Part shown: positions 14,421-24,334 of the stretch, piece by piece
Numbering within the stretch: position 1 is the stretch's first letter
Layout of the letters: each line of letters starts with the position of its first letter
Assembly (NCBI GenBank): GCA_030154105.1
Contig: JASKKP010000022.1
Coordinates: 1-34,414 of the forward strand
Reading direction: 5' to 3'
Source: Bacillota bacterium
GTDB taxonomy: Bacteria > Bacillota > DTU030 > DUMP01
Length of the DNA stretch: 34,414 nt
Notes under the pieces: model-generated
Seen by the model: only the letters and a program-made list of their open reading frames with translations
What the model was told of the DNA's origin: nothing
Databases searched by the model: none
Position numbers and translations under genes: made by a program

Positions 14421-17400
14421 ATGCGCCTAAAACGATTTGTCTCGCTGCTTTTGGCTGCCCTTCTTCTTTTACCTTTTATCCCCTCATCTTCGGTTCAAGC
14501 GGCGGAAGGGCCGGTGATCGGTAGCGTGAAAGTCGGCTCCGCCGATGGCAAACTTTCGGCGGCGGGCGGCACAAAGGTAACCATTAACGGGAGCGGTTTC
14601 GTCGAAGGAGTGAGTGTTACTTTCGACGGCCGGCCGGCTGAGGGGGTAACGTCGGTTAAACCTGATGAGATTGTAGCAGTGGCGCCATACGGCGATCCCG
14701 GGCCGGCCACGCTCAAGGTGACGAACCCGGACGGCCAGTCGGCTTCGGCTACGGTGGAGTACCGGGAAAGTTCACCTACGATAACCGCGGTATCTCCCGC
14801 CTACGGCCACGTGCAGGGCGGCACGGTCATAACTATCACCGGCTCAGAGTTCGACAACCGCCGGGACGCCCAGGGCAATTATCTGGTTACCGTCCAGATT
14901 GGGAATGCCAATGCCAGGGTAACCGACGTTGCCCACGGCACGGACGGTACCCATACCATTACTGCGGTTACCTCTGCCGGTTCTGCCGGGCTGCAGCCGG
15001 TGAAAGTCATCAACCCCGATGGCAAGTCCTGTCAGTACTACTCGGCCGATACTGCTTCGCCGAAGGGTTTCGAGTATGTCGAGGCCCCGTATGTCACCAG
15101 CGTTACACCCAACTTCGGCCCGACCTCTGGTGGCACTGAAGTGGAGATCCGCGGCATGGGGTTCAACCTAATGGGCCCAACCAATACCAAGTTCCGCCTT
15201 GGCAATTATGAGCTGCACATGGTGACTTCCGACGAGCTTACGACCGGAAGCTATACGGTGATCAACGACAATTTGATCCGGGCAATGACGCCCGGGGGCA
15301 TGGGCTACGCGGATCTAGAAATAGAGTATACGAACGAGGCAGGACAAATTGTTGAATTTGAGTTTTCCCAGGCTTTTTATTACGCCGGCGAACCCGTGGT
15401 TCCGGCTATTACCTCTGTATCGCCCAGCGCTGGTTCTACAGCTGGCGGGTACGTGGTGACTATTACGGGAACTAACTTCATTACCGGGGCAGAAGTGTAT
15501 TTTGGCTCTGCAAAAGCCGAAACGGTTTTCGTCAAGAGCCAGGAGATCGAAGTGCTTGTTCCGCCTGCGCCCGGCGGTTTGGACGGTTGGCAGGATGTCA
15601 AGGTGGTCAACCCCGAGCCGAACGGGTATGCGGTGCTAAAGCAGGGCTTCTTGTATCAAAAGCCCGAGAAGGCGCTGGTTATAACGGGTGTTTCCCCCGC
15701 TCAAGGCCCGATGGGCGAGCGGACCACCGTCGTGCTACAAGGCATCAATTTTCCTACAGATAAGGACAGCACGGTTAAAGTTTACTTCGGCGGCAAAGAG
15801 CTAGAGGGAACAGGTGTAATTCGCAACGACGCTAGTAACATGACGGTCACTACACCTATTTTCGCTTCGGACGAAGATCAAGTGTCGGTTACGGTATCCC
15901 TCCTGGTTTATCGGCCCATCGATGGCAACTGGGTTACAGAAGTGGCGGAACTGCCCAACGGTTTTACCTTCTACAAGCCCGTCCCCATCCCCGAATTCGC
16001 CGACCAGCTGAACGGTAAAGCGGTCCTTCCCATCCATAACGTGGAGACGCTGAGCCCCGAGGGGCCGGTGGCCGGCGGCTCTACGGTTATCATTTACGCC
16101 CGGCGCTTGACCAAGGACGTAAAGGTTTACTTCGGCCCCGAGCCGGCCGACAAGTACCTGGCCGCCCGTCAGGATATGCGCGTGGCCGACGCCGTGTACA
16201 GCAGCGATCCGGTGTTCGAGCTAACGGTGACCGCCCCACCTGCTCCGGGCAACGTTCCGGGCTCGGTTCCCGTCTGGTTGGTAAACCCGGCGCCGGCAGG
16301 GCAGCGGCCCGGCATCGCCCGGAAGGAGGGCGGGTTTATCTACCGGGGGAACAACTTATACCTTTCCAGCGTTCGACCGGCGGAGGGACCGACTGCCGGC
16401 GGAACTAAAGTTGAAATCATCGGGGAGAATTTCAACTGGATAAGTAAACCCGAAAGCGAGCTGACCGAGGCAGAAAAGCAGCTCAGGCTGGAGAAAACCC
16501 ATATCTACTTCGGCAGCGAAGAAGCTACCGAGGGTAAAGAAATCATCCCGGTGGAAAACGGGCTGGACATAATCCGCGTGATCCTGCCGGCAAATACCGA
16601 GGGGGTGAAGGACGTAACCGTGCGCAACCCCTTCGGCGAGCGCAAACTGGCACGGGCTTTTACCTATTACACGATCAAAAGCCAACCGGTAATTCAAGGG
16701 GTTAAGCCTGAATTTGGTGACGGCCGCGGAGGAACGACTCTGACTATCACCGGCCTTGGGTTTGAAGAGGGAGCAACGGTCCTGGTGGGCGGCAGGCCGG
16801 CCACCAACGTTAAGCTTACGGTTACCGGTGAGGTTTATGAAAACCAAACGGTGGTCCAGCTTACCTGCCTTACCCCTCCCGGCGAAGCCGGGCCGGCGAG
16901 GATCACGGTGACGAATAAAGACGGCGGCAGTACCTTTGTCGACGGCAAGTTTACGTACATCAGCGTCCCGAAGATTACTTCCATCACTCCGGCGGCGGGG
17001 ACTATTTATGGCGGCACCTGGGTGACGATTAAGGGGTCGGGGTTCTTGCAGGAGGGAGTCGTCGGTCCTACGGTGTATTTCGGCGCACAAAAAGCCACGG
17101 CAGTCGTTTATATCTCGCCCACGGAAGTGGCGGCCAAGACTCCGCCTGCCAAGGCCGGACCCGTAGACGTAACCCTGGTGAACCCGGATGCCGGGAGGGA
17201 CGGCAGCCCGGACAGCGGCCGGGTGACGCTTCCAGGCGGATTTACCTACCGCGTACCGGCAACATCGCCTGCTATTCTGGCCGTCGATCCGCAGCGGGGG
17301 ACCACGGCGGGAGGTACTCTTGTGACCATCACCGGGTCGGACTTCCGCCAAGGAGCGGTAGTGTACTTCGGCTACAAACCGGCGAGCAAAGTCACCTGGC

Positions 17401-20138
17401 GAGATTATGGCAAACTTGAGGCGGTAACCCCGCCCGGCGAAGAAGGCGCCGTAGACGTGACGGTGATCAACCCGGATTACGGCCAGGACCAAAAAGAGGG
17501 CGGCTTCACCTACGTTTCCCCACGTTCCCTGCCAGAGATCCACTCGGTTTTCCCGCCGGAAGGAAGCCTCGCCGGCGGTACGCTGGTGACCATTAAGGGC
17601 GTGGATTTCCGCGTGCGCCCGGCGGGGAACATAATCGAGTATCCCAAGGTGCTTTTCGGCAACCGATTGGCTGAGGTGAAGTCCCTAACCGACGGCCTAG
17701 GTAAGCCGGTGGCAAACCCAGATGAGTACGGTACCACTCTCAAAGTTCTTACTCCGCTGGCAGACAAAGAAGGAGCAGTGGATGTTACTGTCATCAACCC
17801 CGATGCGGCCCAGGTGACTCTGGCCGGTGCCTTCACTTACCGCCGCACCAGCACGCAGCCGCAAATCGAGGCCCTTTCCCCGGCCCAGGGACAGGCCAGC
17901 GGGGGCACGCCGGTGGTGCTGACCGGGAGCGATTTCGCCCAGGGAGCGAAGGTCTTCTTCGACGGCAACCCGGCGCAAAAAGTTACCTGGCTGAGCGGCA
18001 CGGCGCTCCTCGCCATAACGCCGGCCGGACCGGCCGATCGCGCGGTGGACGTTACGGTGCTCAACCCGGACGGGGCCAGCTACACTAAGGAAAAAGGATT
18101 CACGTATGTTCCCGACCCGGCTCTTCAGCCGCGCATCACGGCCGTAATTCCAAACCAGGGACCGGTAACCGGCGGCACGAAGGTGGACATCTGGGGCACG
18201 AACTTCCGGGAGGGGCTGACGGTGCTCTTCGGCGGACAGACCGTGCCGGTGGAAGTGTACGGGCCGGGCCTTGATGGCCCCGCGTACGTGCGCGTGACGG
18301 CGCCCCCGGTGGCCACCCCCGGCGCGGTGGATGTTTCTGTGGTTAACCCGGACGGCGGTGCGGCCACTCTTCCCGGCGGCTTCACCTACACGGCGCCGAC
18401 GGCACCTATAACCCTAAGCGCGATCATTCCCTCCAAAGGCCCGCGCGCGGGAAACATCCCGGCCGAAATCCAAGGTTCCGGTTTCCTACCGGGGGCTAAG
18501 GTGTATTTCGGCAGCGCGGAAGCCAAGGACGTCAAAGCGGTCGCGAGTTCCACCATCACCCTGACGGTGCCGCCTGCGCCTCCCGGCCAGGGCGATCTGA
18601 CTGTTGATGTTGTGGTGGTGAACCCGGACGGCGCCAGCGCCCGTCTGGCCAATGCCTTTACTTATACCACGCCGCAGAGCCAGCCCACGCTCCAAGCGGT
18701 CGTACCCAACACCGGGCGCAGCCAGGGCGGCACGCCGGTGACCATCGCGGGGAGCGGCTTCGAAAAGGTTCCGGCTGTTTTCTTCGGCGGCCGCGCGGCC
18801 CAGAACGTGACTTGGGTCAGCGAAACCGAGCTTACCGCCCGTACCCCGCCCGGCGCTCCTGGTCCGGTGACGGTGACGGTGGTGAATCCCGACGGCGCCA
18901 CAGCCAGCCTTCCCCAGGCCTTTACCTATGAGGATAAACCCGGACCGACCATCACCAAGATCGATCCCACGAGCGGCCCTTCCGGCGGCGGGACGAAGGT
19001 GACCATTACCGGCAGCGGCTTTGATCCGGGCGTCCGCGTCGAGTTCGGCGGGGTCGAGGCCGGCGAAGTTACGCGGGTAAGCGATAGCGAGCTTACGGCA
19101 GTAACCCCCGAACATGATCTCGGAACCGTCGCGGTTACCGTGACCAACCCCGACGGCTCAACCTTTACCCTTCCGGACGCTTTTACCTTCACCGGGCCGC
19201 CCAAGCCGCCGACCGGCCTTAGGGCGCGCGCCTTGAGCGCCAATACCATAGAGCTTACCTGGACGGCGCCCAGCGGGGCCCTCACCTACGAAATCTATAT
19301 GGGCACCGAAAGCGACAAGCTGGCCTTCCTCGGTACCAGCGAGGGGAAGGCGTACGGTGCCCCGGCCGATCGGCCAGAGGTGCGGTACTTCTATGCCGAA
19401 AACCTGGAGCCGGATACCCGCTACTACTTTGCCGTGCGCGCGGTGAACGCCGATGGGGTCTCCGGCGAGACCCTCACTGCTTCGGCACGCACCAAAGACG
19501 AGGATTATACCGAGCCCGCCGATAAGCCTGAAGTGCCGGAATATAAAGTAGCCCGGGCAGGTGGGGCAGGCGGCACGGTCATCACCATAGCGCCTGGCGC
19601 GCTGGGCGGCACGCGCTTTACCATCGATCTGGACAAGCCAGAGTACGGGCGCGAGCGGCGCTTCAGCATCGTCCTACCGGCCGGGGACCTGAGCGAACGC
19701 ACCACGGTTTATCTTACTGCGCCGCGCCTGGCTTTCAGCTTTCCCGTACGCGCCTTCTACACCGGGGATGTGCGCAGCCTGAGTAGCAGCGACGAGGAAC
19801 GGGCGGCCGTAACCGTTACTTTAGAAGAAGCCGAGGGGGCAGAAACTCAGGCCATCCTGCGCGAGCTGCCGGCCGGGCTGATCCCCGCTTCGCCGGTTTA
19901 CCGCCTAAGTTCCAAGCTCAGCGTAGGGCCGCGCGAGGAGGAAATACTCTCCTTGGCCGAGAAGGTAACCCTGAGAGCCAAGATCGACCTCGCCTATTAC
20001 GCCGGTGCGCCTGCCCTTTACCGCTATGATCCGGTGCGGGCGACTTGGGTAAATGCAACCGCGTACTTAAGCCTCTGGAGCGGGGAAGTCGTTCTCGACC
20101 GACCAGGCTTTTACGCGGTTCTCGCCCGGCGCCGCTAA
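14421..20138 (+). CDS. Giant secreted IPT/TIG-repeat protein with fibronectin III domain
   Basis: From ATG 14421 the product is 1905 aa: a signal peptide (KRFVSLLLAALLLLPFIP ending near VQAAEG), then about sixteen IPT/TIG immunoglobulin-like repeats of 80-120 residues. Each starts like ITSVSPSAGSTAGGYVVTI and ends near VVNPDG.A...GGFTY. A fibronectin III domain follows (about 19200-19495, PPTGLRARALSANTIELTW), then a ~200-residue beta-rich C-terminal region. No SLH, sortase or membrane anchor is visible, so it may be held by the two SLH proteins encoded downstream. It probably acts as a cell-surface fibre or adhesin (inference). I prefer 14421 to 14316 because only there does the signal peptide begin properly and a GAGGTG site precede it. 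Confidence 0.85.
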   Translation: MRLKRFVSLLLAALLLLPFIPSSSVQAAEGPVIGSVKVGSADGKLSAAGGTKVTINGSGFVEGVSVTFDGRPAEGVTSVKPDEIVAVAPYGDPGPATLKVTNPDGQSASATVEYRESSPTITAVSPAYGHVQGGTVITITGSEFDNRRDAQGNYLVTVQIGNANARVTDVAHGTDGTHTITAVTSAGSAGLQPVKVINPDGKSCQYYSADTASPKGFEYVEAPYVTSVTPNFGPTSGGTEVEIRGMGFNLMGPTNTKFRLGNYELHMVTSDELTTGSYTVINDNLIRAMTPGGMGYADLEIEYTNEAGQIVEFEFSQAFYYAGEPVVPAITSVSPSAGSTAGGYVVTITGTNFITGAEVYFGSAKAETVFVKSQEIEVLVPPAPGGLDGWQDVKVVNPEPNGYAVLKQGFLYQKPEKALVITGVSPAQGPMGERTTVVLQGINFPTDKDSTVKVYFGGKELEGTGVIRNDASNMTVTTPIFASDEDQVSVTVSLLVYRPIDGNWVTEVAELPNGFTFYKPVPIPEFADQLNGKAVLPIHNVETLSPEGPVAGGSTVIIYARRLTKDVKVYFGPEPADKYLAARQDMRVADAVYSSDPVFELTVTAPPAPGNVPGSVPVWLVNPAPAGQRPGIARKEGGFIYRGNNLYLSSVRPAEGPTAGGTKVEIIGENFNWISKPESELTEAEKQLRLEKTHIYFGSEEATEGKEIIPVENGLDIIRVILPANTEGVKDVTVRNPFGERKLARAFTYYTIKSQPVIQGVKPEFGDGRGGTTLTITGLGFEEGATVLVGGRPATNVKLTVTGEVYENQTVVQLTCLTPPGEAGPARITVTNKDGGSTFVDGKFTYISVPKITSITPAAGTIYGGTWVTIKGSGFLQEGVVGPTVYFGAQKATAVVYISPTEVAAKTPPAKAGPVDVTLVNPDAGRDGSPDSGRVTLPGGFTYRVPATSPAILAVDPQRGTTAGGTLVTITGSDFRQGAVVYFGYKPASKVTWRDYGKLEAVTPPGEEGAVDVTVINPDYGQDQKEGGFTYVSPRSLPEIHSVFPPEGSLAGGTLVTIKGVDFRVRPAGNIIEYPKVLFGNRLAEVKSLTDGLGKPVANPDEYGTTLKVLTPLADKEGAVDVTVINPDAAQVTLAGAFTYRRTSTQPQIEALSPAQGQASGGTPVVLTGSDFAQGAKVFFDGNPAQKVTWLSGTALLAITPAGPADRAVDVTVLNPDGASYTKEKGFTYVPDPALQPRITAVIPNQGPVTGGTKVDIWGTNFREGLTVLFGGQTVPVEVYGPGLDGPAYVRVTAPPVATPGAVDVSVVNPDGGAATLPGGFTYTAPTAPITLSAIIPSKGPRAGNIPAEIQGSGFLPGAKVYFGSAEAKDVKAVASSTITLTVPPAPPGQGDLTVDVVVVNPDGASARLANAFTYTTPQSQPTLQAVVPNTGRSQGGTPVTIAGSGFEKVPAVFFGGRAAQNVTWVSETELTARTPPGAPGPVTVTVVNPDGATASLPQAFTYEDKPGPTITKIDPTSGPSGGGTKVTITGSGFDPGVRVEFGGVEAGEVTRVSDSELTAVTPEHDLGTVAVTVTNPDGSTFTLPDAFTFTGPPKPPTGLRARALSANTIELTWTAPSGALTYEIYMGTESDKLAFLGTSEGKAYGAPADRPEVRYFYAENLEPDTRYYFAVRAVNADGVSGETLTASARTKDEDYTEPADKPEVPEYKVARAGGAGGTVITIAPGALGGTRFTIDLDKPEYGRERRFSIVLPAGDLSERTTVYLTAPRLAFSFPVRAFYTGDVRSLSSSDEERAAVTVTLEEAEGAETQAILRELPAGLIPASPVYRLSSKLSVGPREEEILSLAEKVTLRAKIDLAYYAGAPALYRYDPVRATWVNATAYLSLWSGEVVLDRPGFYAVLARRR

Positions 20139-20153
20139 GGAGGATCAGATATA

Positions 20154-22760
20154 ATGCCGCATCTATGCCTTAGCCGAGCGGGTATCCGCGCCCGCCACTG
20201 CCGAACCGCTGCCAACGCCGTCGCCCGCCGCTTAGCCTGCTTGATATCCTTCCTTCTGCTCCTCGCGGGCGCGGTGCCTGCGCAGGCCCAGGCGCCGGGG
20301 GGCAACTTCGGCATTTACCTTACCGGACGGGAACGGACGGCGGAATTCCTACAGGCGCTGAGCTTCCGCGACCTGCCCTCCGGGCCGGCTGCCCTCCCCA
20401 TTTTGCGGCTGGCGGCGCGGGGGGTGCTGCGCGGCGACGGCAGCGGGCGCATCTTGCCTGCTGCCGTGGTCAGCCGCCAGGAGGCCGTTGTAGCCTTGGT
20501 GCGCCTTTTGGAGTGGGAAAAAGAAGCCGGTGCGCCTGCTGCTACCGCTCTTTCCGGCAACGGGGTTGCCGCCTGGGCCCAGCCGGCCGTTTCGCTGGCT
20601 GTGGCGCGTGGGCTTACCAGCGGGGCAAACGGTAGCGGAAGGCAGGAACCTTGGGATGCTCCGGCGACGCGCGAAGAAGTGGCAGCCTGGATGGTACGGG
20701 CACTGCGCCTTAAGGCCGGGATTCTGCCTGCTGATTCCGCCGGTATCCTGAGTACCTACGCCGACGGCAACGCCGTGAGCGCCGAGTATGCCGGAGACGT
20801 CGAGCAGGCCTTAGCCCTAGGTCTGGTCCAGGGGCCCACGCCCTATCGCCTGGCTCCAAAAGGGGGAATTACCCGCGCCGAACTGGCGCGGATGCTTGAT
20901 GCTTTGGATCGCCTCCTGCCGCCGGGCCGCACCACCTGGCAGGTGGGCACCGTGGCGGCGAGGATAGATGAAAAGGAAGAGCTGGGCGGGCGACCTGTTC
21001 GTTCCACACTCTGGCAGATCACCGGTCCCGGTGGTACGGCCGTAGCCCTCAAGCTGACCACGACTTCTACGGGGCAGCCTCTTCGCGGCGTCGTCGTGAT
21101 GCGCGATGGTAGGCTAACCGTGGGCGGCCTTGCCGTCGGCCAAAATATTCGCTATCTCGTGAGCGAAGGCGGCGTCGTGCCTTTCGTGGAGGTTCTGGGC
21201 GGCACACTAACGAAGCTGGACGGCCTGGTAGAAGAGGTGAATCTTGAAGGCCACCGCCTAGTTGTGCAGGACGAAAGCGGGGTCAGACATACCTTTTTTG
21301 TCGCACCCGAGGCGGCCGTGACCGTTGGCGGTCAAGGGGCTTCCCCGGCCGACCTTATCCCCGGCCAGCGCGTTACCGTGGAGGCCTTGGCCGGAACGGC
21401 CTGGAGCGTGGCGGCGGTTGTCAGCGAACCGCCCTATGCTGCTTCCCCTCCTGCCCGGGTTGTCAGCGGGTCGGTGCGGTACGTGGACGAAAAGCACATA
21501 GTCGTGGTGCTGCCCAGCGGGGTTACGGCCCAATATGAGGTGAGTGCCGGCACTAAGGTCACGGCCGGCGGACGCTCGAGCAGCCTGAGCGCCGTCAAGC
21601 CGGGCGACCGGATAGAACTTGAGCTTCCCGGACCAGATGCCACCTGGGTAGAACGCATCAACGTGGCCGGGCGCGCAGGGCGGGTGGACGCCCTCTATCG
21701 GGGTTATCTGGCGCCGTTTTCGCCCCGGGGTAACGAAGTGGTGCTGAGCTCACCGGAGCGCCTGGAAGGCGAAACCTGGCAGAATGTCGGGGCTGCCGTT
21801 TTGCGCCTACCCCTGGCCGCCGATGCCGACATCTGGCTCGGTGACGCCAAAGTGGATCTGGCGGCGGCCGAGAAGCTCCAAGGGCGTACCGCTTATGTCG
21901 CCGTTACGGAAGGCTTCGGCCGCCCGGAGGCCCTGCGGATCGTAATTAAAGAGGGCCAGGAGCAAGCGTACGGCGGCAAGGTGGAAAGAGTGAACCCCTC
22001 CCTCGGCGAGCTTGAACTTCCTGCCGGGCAAGTTGCCTTAAGCCCGGGGGCGATCGTGCTGAAAGACGGCCGGCTGGCAGATCCGTATGCTCTCGCGGAG
22101 GACGACAGCGTCCAAGTCTTGGTCGATAAAGGCCCGACCGGCAGCTTGGGGTTGGTCGTACGGGTATTGGGCCGGCCCGAAGTGTTCCCCGATACCATTA
22201 CTGTATATAAAGGAGATGTGGAGGCCGTAGGGCCGGGTGCCTGGACAATAGACCACTACTACACCCTCGTTGAGAACGAGTGGGACTACCACGGCAGGAG
22301 CCAAAGCGCCGACCTGGGGCTAAACCAGGATACCTTCATCCTGAGCCTCCTCGGCGACGCGCCGGCGGTCCTTTCGGCGGCCGAGTTTCGGCAGGGCTTT
22401 TACCAAAACCTTTACGACGAAGCTACGGCCCTTGCCGTTACCCAAGGCGAGGAGACGCTCGGTATAGGACTATGGCCGGAAAGCCAACTGGGAGCGGAAC
22501 GCTTGACCAGCGGGCGGATGGCCGGTATCTACGAAGATGAAAATACAGAAAAAGTGACGTTAAAGATGGAGAATGTGCTGAACTACAGCCCGGCGAACGG
22601 GACCTGGCAGGGCGGTTCGGCGACGGAAGAAGTGCGGGCGGACAAATCCTTGGTAGTCAAGGAAGGCCGCTGTGGTACGTGGACAATGTTGCAGGAGGGC
22701 GACGAACTGGTGATGCTTCGGCAGGGGCAGACGGCCCTCCTCATTCTGGTCAAGGAGTGA
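20154..22760 (+). CDS. S-layer protein with N-terminal SLH domains and repeated beta modules
   Basis: An AAGGAGG precedes ATG 20154. The 868-aa product has a long basic N-region and a signal peptide (LISFLLLLAGAVPAQAQA). Three SLH-like units follow (roughly residues 70-255), with FRDLPSG...ILRLAARGVLRGDG, AWAQPAVSLAVARGLTSG and GITRAELARMLDAL as landmarks. SLH domains bind pyruvylated wall polysaccharide. The remaining ~600 residues are beta-rich with repeating units (GLVEEVNLEGHRLVVQDES; GSVRYVDEKHIVVVLPSG; GKVERVNPSLGELELPAG) reminiscent of DUF5666-type barrels. It sits 15 bases after the TIG protein gene, so the two are probably co-expressed and may interact at the surface. Confidence 0.82.
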   Translation: MPHLCLSRAGIRARHCRTAANAVARRLACLISFLLLLAGAVPAQAQAPGGNFGIYLTGRERTAEFLQALSFRDLPSGPAALPILRLAARGVLRGDGSGRILPAAVVSRQEAVVALVRLLEWEKEAGAPAATALSGNGVAAWAQPAVSLAVARGLTSGANGSGRQEPWDAPATREEVAAWMVRALRLKAGILPADSAGILSTYADGNAVSAEYAGDVEQALALGLVQGPTPYRLAPKGGITRAELARMLDALDRLLPPGRTTWQVGTVAARIDEKEELGGRPVRSTLWQITGPGGTAVALKLTTTSTGQPLRGVVVMRDGRLTVGGLAVGQNIRYLVSEGGVVPFVEVLGGTLTKLDGLVEEVNLEGHRLVVQDESGVRHTFFVAPEAAVTVGGQGASPADLIPGQRVTVEALAGTAWSVAAVVSEPPYAASPPARVVSGSVRYVDEKHIVVVLPSGVTAQYEVSAGTKVTAGGRSSSLSAVKPGDRIELELPGPDATWVERINVAGRAGRVDALYRGYLAPFSPRGNEVVLSSPERLEGETWQNVGAAVLRLPLAADADIWLGDAKVDLAAAEKLQGRTAYVAVTEGFGRPEALRIVIKEGQEQAYGGKVERVNPSLGELELPAGQVALSPGAIVLKDGRLADPYALAEDDSVQVLVDKGPTGSLGLVVRVLGRPEVFPDTITVYKGDVEAVGPGAWTIDHYYTLVENEWDYHGRSQSADLGLNQDTFILSLLGDAPAVLSAAEFRQGFYQNLYDEATALAVTQGEETLGIGLWPESQLGAERLTSGRMAGIYEDENTEKVTLKMENVLNYSPANGTWQGGSATEEVRADKSLVVKEGRCGTWTMLQEGDELVMLRQGQTALLILVKE

Positions 22761-22765
22761 GAGTT

Positions 22766-24331
22766 GTGCGCAGGGCGCTGACGGCTTGGTTCGGTTCCTT
22801 GATCCTTGTTGCTTTCCTCTTCTCTTTTCTCGCCCAAGCCGCCCCTTCTCCGGCGGGCCTCGAAGGCGGCATCAGTGGCGAGGTGGGGATAAACGGCAGC
22901 GCCACCTACCAAGAAGTAGTCTTTGTCACCGGCGAACCGCTGGTGGTGAGCGGCACCGTTACCGGGCGGCCGGGGCGGGCGCGCGGGAACACGGTGGAGA
23001 GCACTTACACCTACCGCTTAGAAAACAAAGAGGCGGGCTTACAGCTGACCCGCCAGCTTACCCTGGTCACTACTTGGCAAGAGGAAGGGAAGCAGGTTAC
23101 TGCCGAAACCAAGGCCACGCGCATGCGCGAGACAATTACCGTTGGTCGCACCCGCTACATTCTCGATGAGGGCCGGTCGGTGTGGAACCGCTCTACCGTA
23201 ACCGTGAATGAACCAGCGGTTTCGTATTTTGCCGGGAATGTGGAAGGAAGGCGCGTGTACACCATCAACGGGAGCGAGGGGCAGGTGACAGTGACCTTAT
23301 CTGGGGATATTACCGGCTATGATCACCCCTGGGGCCGCACGGAGATCCAGAATCTGTACGGTACGGTGACCTTCGAGCGCACTTGGACGACCCGGGAACA
23401 GACTACCAACGCCGCTGGACAAAGGGTACGGCAGACGGTGGAGCACAAGGCTTCCTGGGAAGGTACTTTTACCAGCCAGGTATCGCGTTCAGAGAAGTTC
23501 AACCTAGAGTATGTTCCCAACGAGCCGCGCCAGATAAGCTTTGCCGGCGGTTACCTGGAAACCGAAACGCAGGAAGGAATACTCCGGGTAAGTTATGATC
23601 TGCCCCGGCTGAACAGCGCCGGCGAAGTAGTCGGCGGCCGCCGCAACAAAGGGGAGATAACGCTGAACCTCACGGGAACGCCTGCTACCAGGCGCCTTCC
23701 GGTGCCGGAATATGTGGACGTGGAGGGCCGCTGGTCCGAAGCCGATATCACCCTGGTAGGAAGCTTGGCGGCCTGGGACTTTCAGGACAAATATTTTCAT
23801 CCCACCGCCCCGGTGACGCGGCAGGAATTTGCCGTAGCTTTAGCCCGCGCCCTGCGCCTTCAACCGCCTGCCCCAGGGCAGAGCGGCCGCCTCCCCTCCG
23901 GCCAGGTTCCACAGGCACCTTCGAGTCCCTTCCGCGATGTGGCCTCCACCGATCCTGCCTGGCCCTATCTCAAGCTCGTGAGCGACCGAGGCATCATGAC
24001 GGGCATTGCTCCGGGTTACTTTGGAGCCAGGGCTTATCTTACCCGTGCTCAGGCTGTCACGGCCTTCATCCGTGCCCTCGGCTTTGAAGACTTAAGCCCG
24101 GCTGCCGTGAGCACAGGTTTTGTCGACGACCGCGAGATCCCGACTTGGGCGCGAAGAAGCTTTGCCGCCGCCCGGGAGATCGGCCTGATTACCGGTGATA
24201 GTTTCGGCCGCGCCCGCCCCAACGCCTACCTCACGCGTGAAGAGGCGGCGAGCCTTCTGGCCCGCCTTATTACCTACCTGCGCCGGGACCTATTACGCGA
24301 CTACCGCGACCGGATCTTTCTCTTTCACTAA
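22766..24331 (+). CDS. Second S-layer protein with C-terminal SLH domains
   Basis: I place the start at GTG 22766, with AAGGAG eight bases upstream at the end of the previous gene. This gives a 521-aa product with a clean signal peptide (LTAWFGSLILVAFLFSFLAQ, then AAP). The middle (~330 residues) is beta-rich, Thr/Arg/Glu-rich and unrecognised. The C-terminal ~190 residues contain three SLH repeats, with landmarks AAWDFQDKYFHPTAPVTRQE, FRDVASTDPAWPYLKLVSDR and FVDDREIPTWARRSFAAARE. SLH domains are here at the C-terminus, against the N-terminus in the preceding protein. It ends three bases from the convergent activator gene, with no obvious terminator between them. Confidence 0.85.
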   Translation: MRRALTAWFGSLILVAFLFSFLAQAAPSPAGLEGGISGEVGINGSATYQEVVFVTGEPLVVSGTVTGRPGRARGNTVESTYTYRLENKEAGLQLTRQLTLVTTWQEEGKQVTAETKATRMRETITVGRTRYILDEGRSVWNRSTVTVNEPAVSYFAGNVEGRRVYTINGSEGQVTVTLSGDITGYDHPWGRTEIQNLYGTVTFERTWTTREQTTNAAGQRVRQTVEHKASWEGTFTSQVSRSEKFNLEYVPNEPRQISFAGGYLETETQEGILRVSYDLPRLNSAGEVVGGRRNKGEITLNLTGTPATRRLPVPEYVDVEGRWSEADITLVGSLAAWDFQDKYFHPTAPVTRQEFAVALARALRLQPPAPGQSGRLPSGQVPQAPSSPFRDVASTDPAWPYLKLVSDRGIMTGIAPGYFGARAYLTRAQAVTAFIRALGFEDLSPAAVSTGFVDDREIPTWARRSFAAAREIGLITGDSFGRARPNAYLTREEAASLLARLITYLRRDLLRDYRDRIFLFH

Positions 24332-24334
24332 GTA

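Noticed and set aside
16356..17543. Long open frame (395 codons) on the minus strand within the TIG-repeat gene
   Set aside because: It is antisense to a well-supported gene, rich in R, H and G as expected from GC-rich shadow frames, and shows no domain or ribosome-binding site.
14421..20138. Regularly repeated DNA that might suggest a repeat array or CRISPR
   Set aside because: The repeats are long, divergent and in frame, encoding IPT/TIG domains; there are no short identical repeats with spacers and no cas genes.
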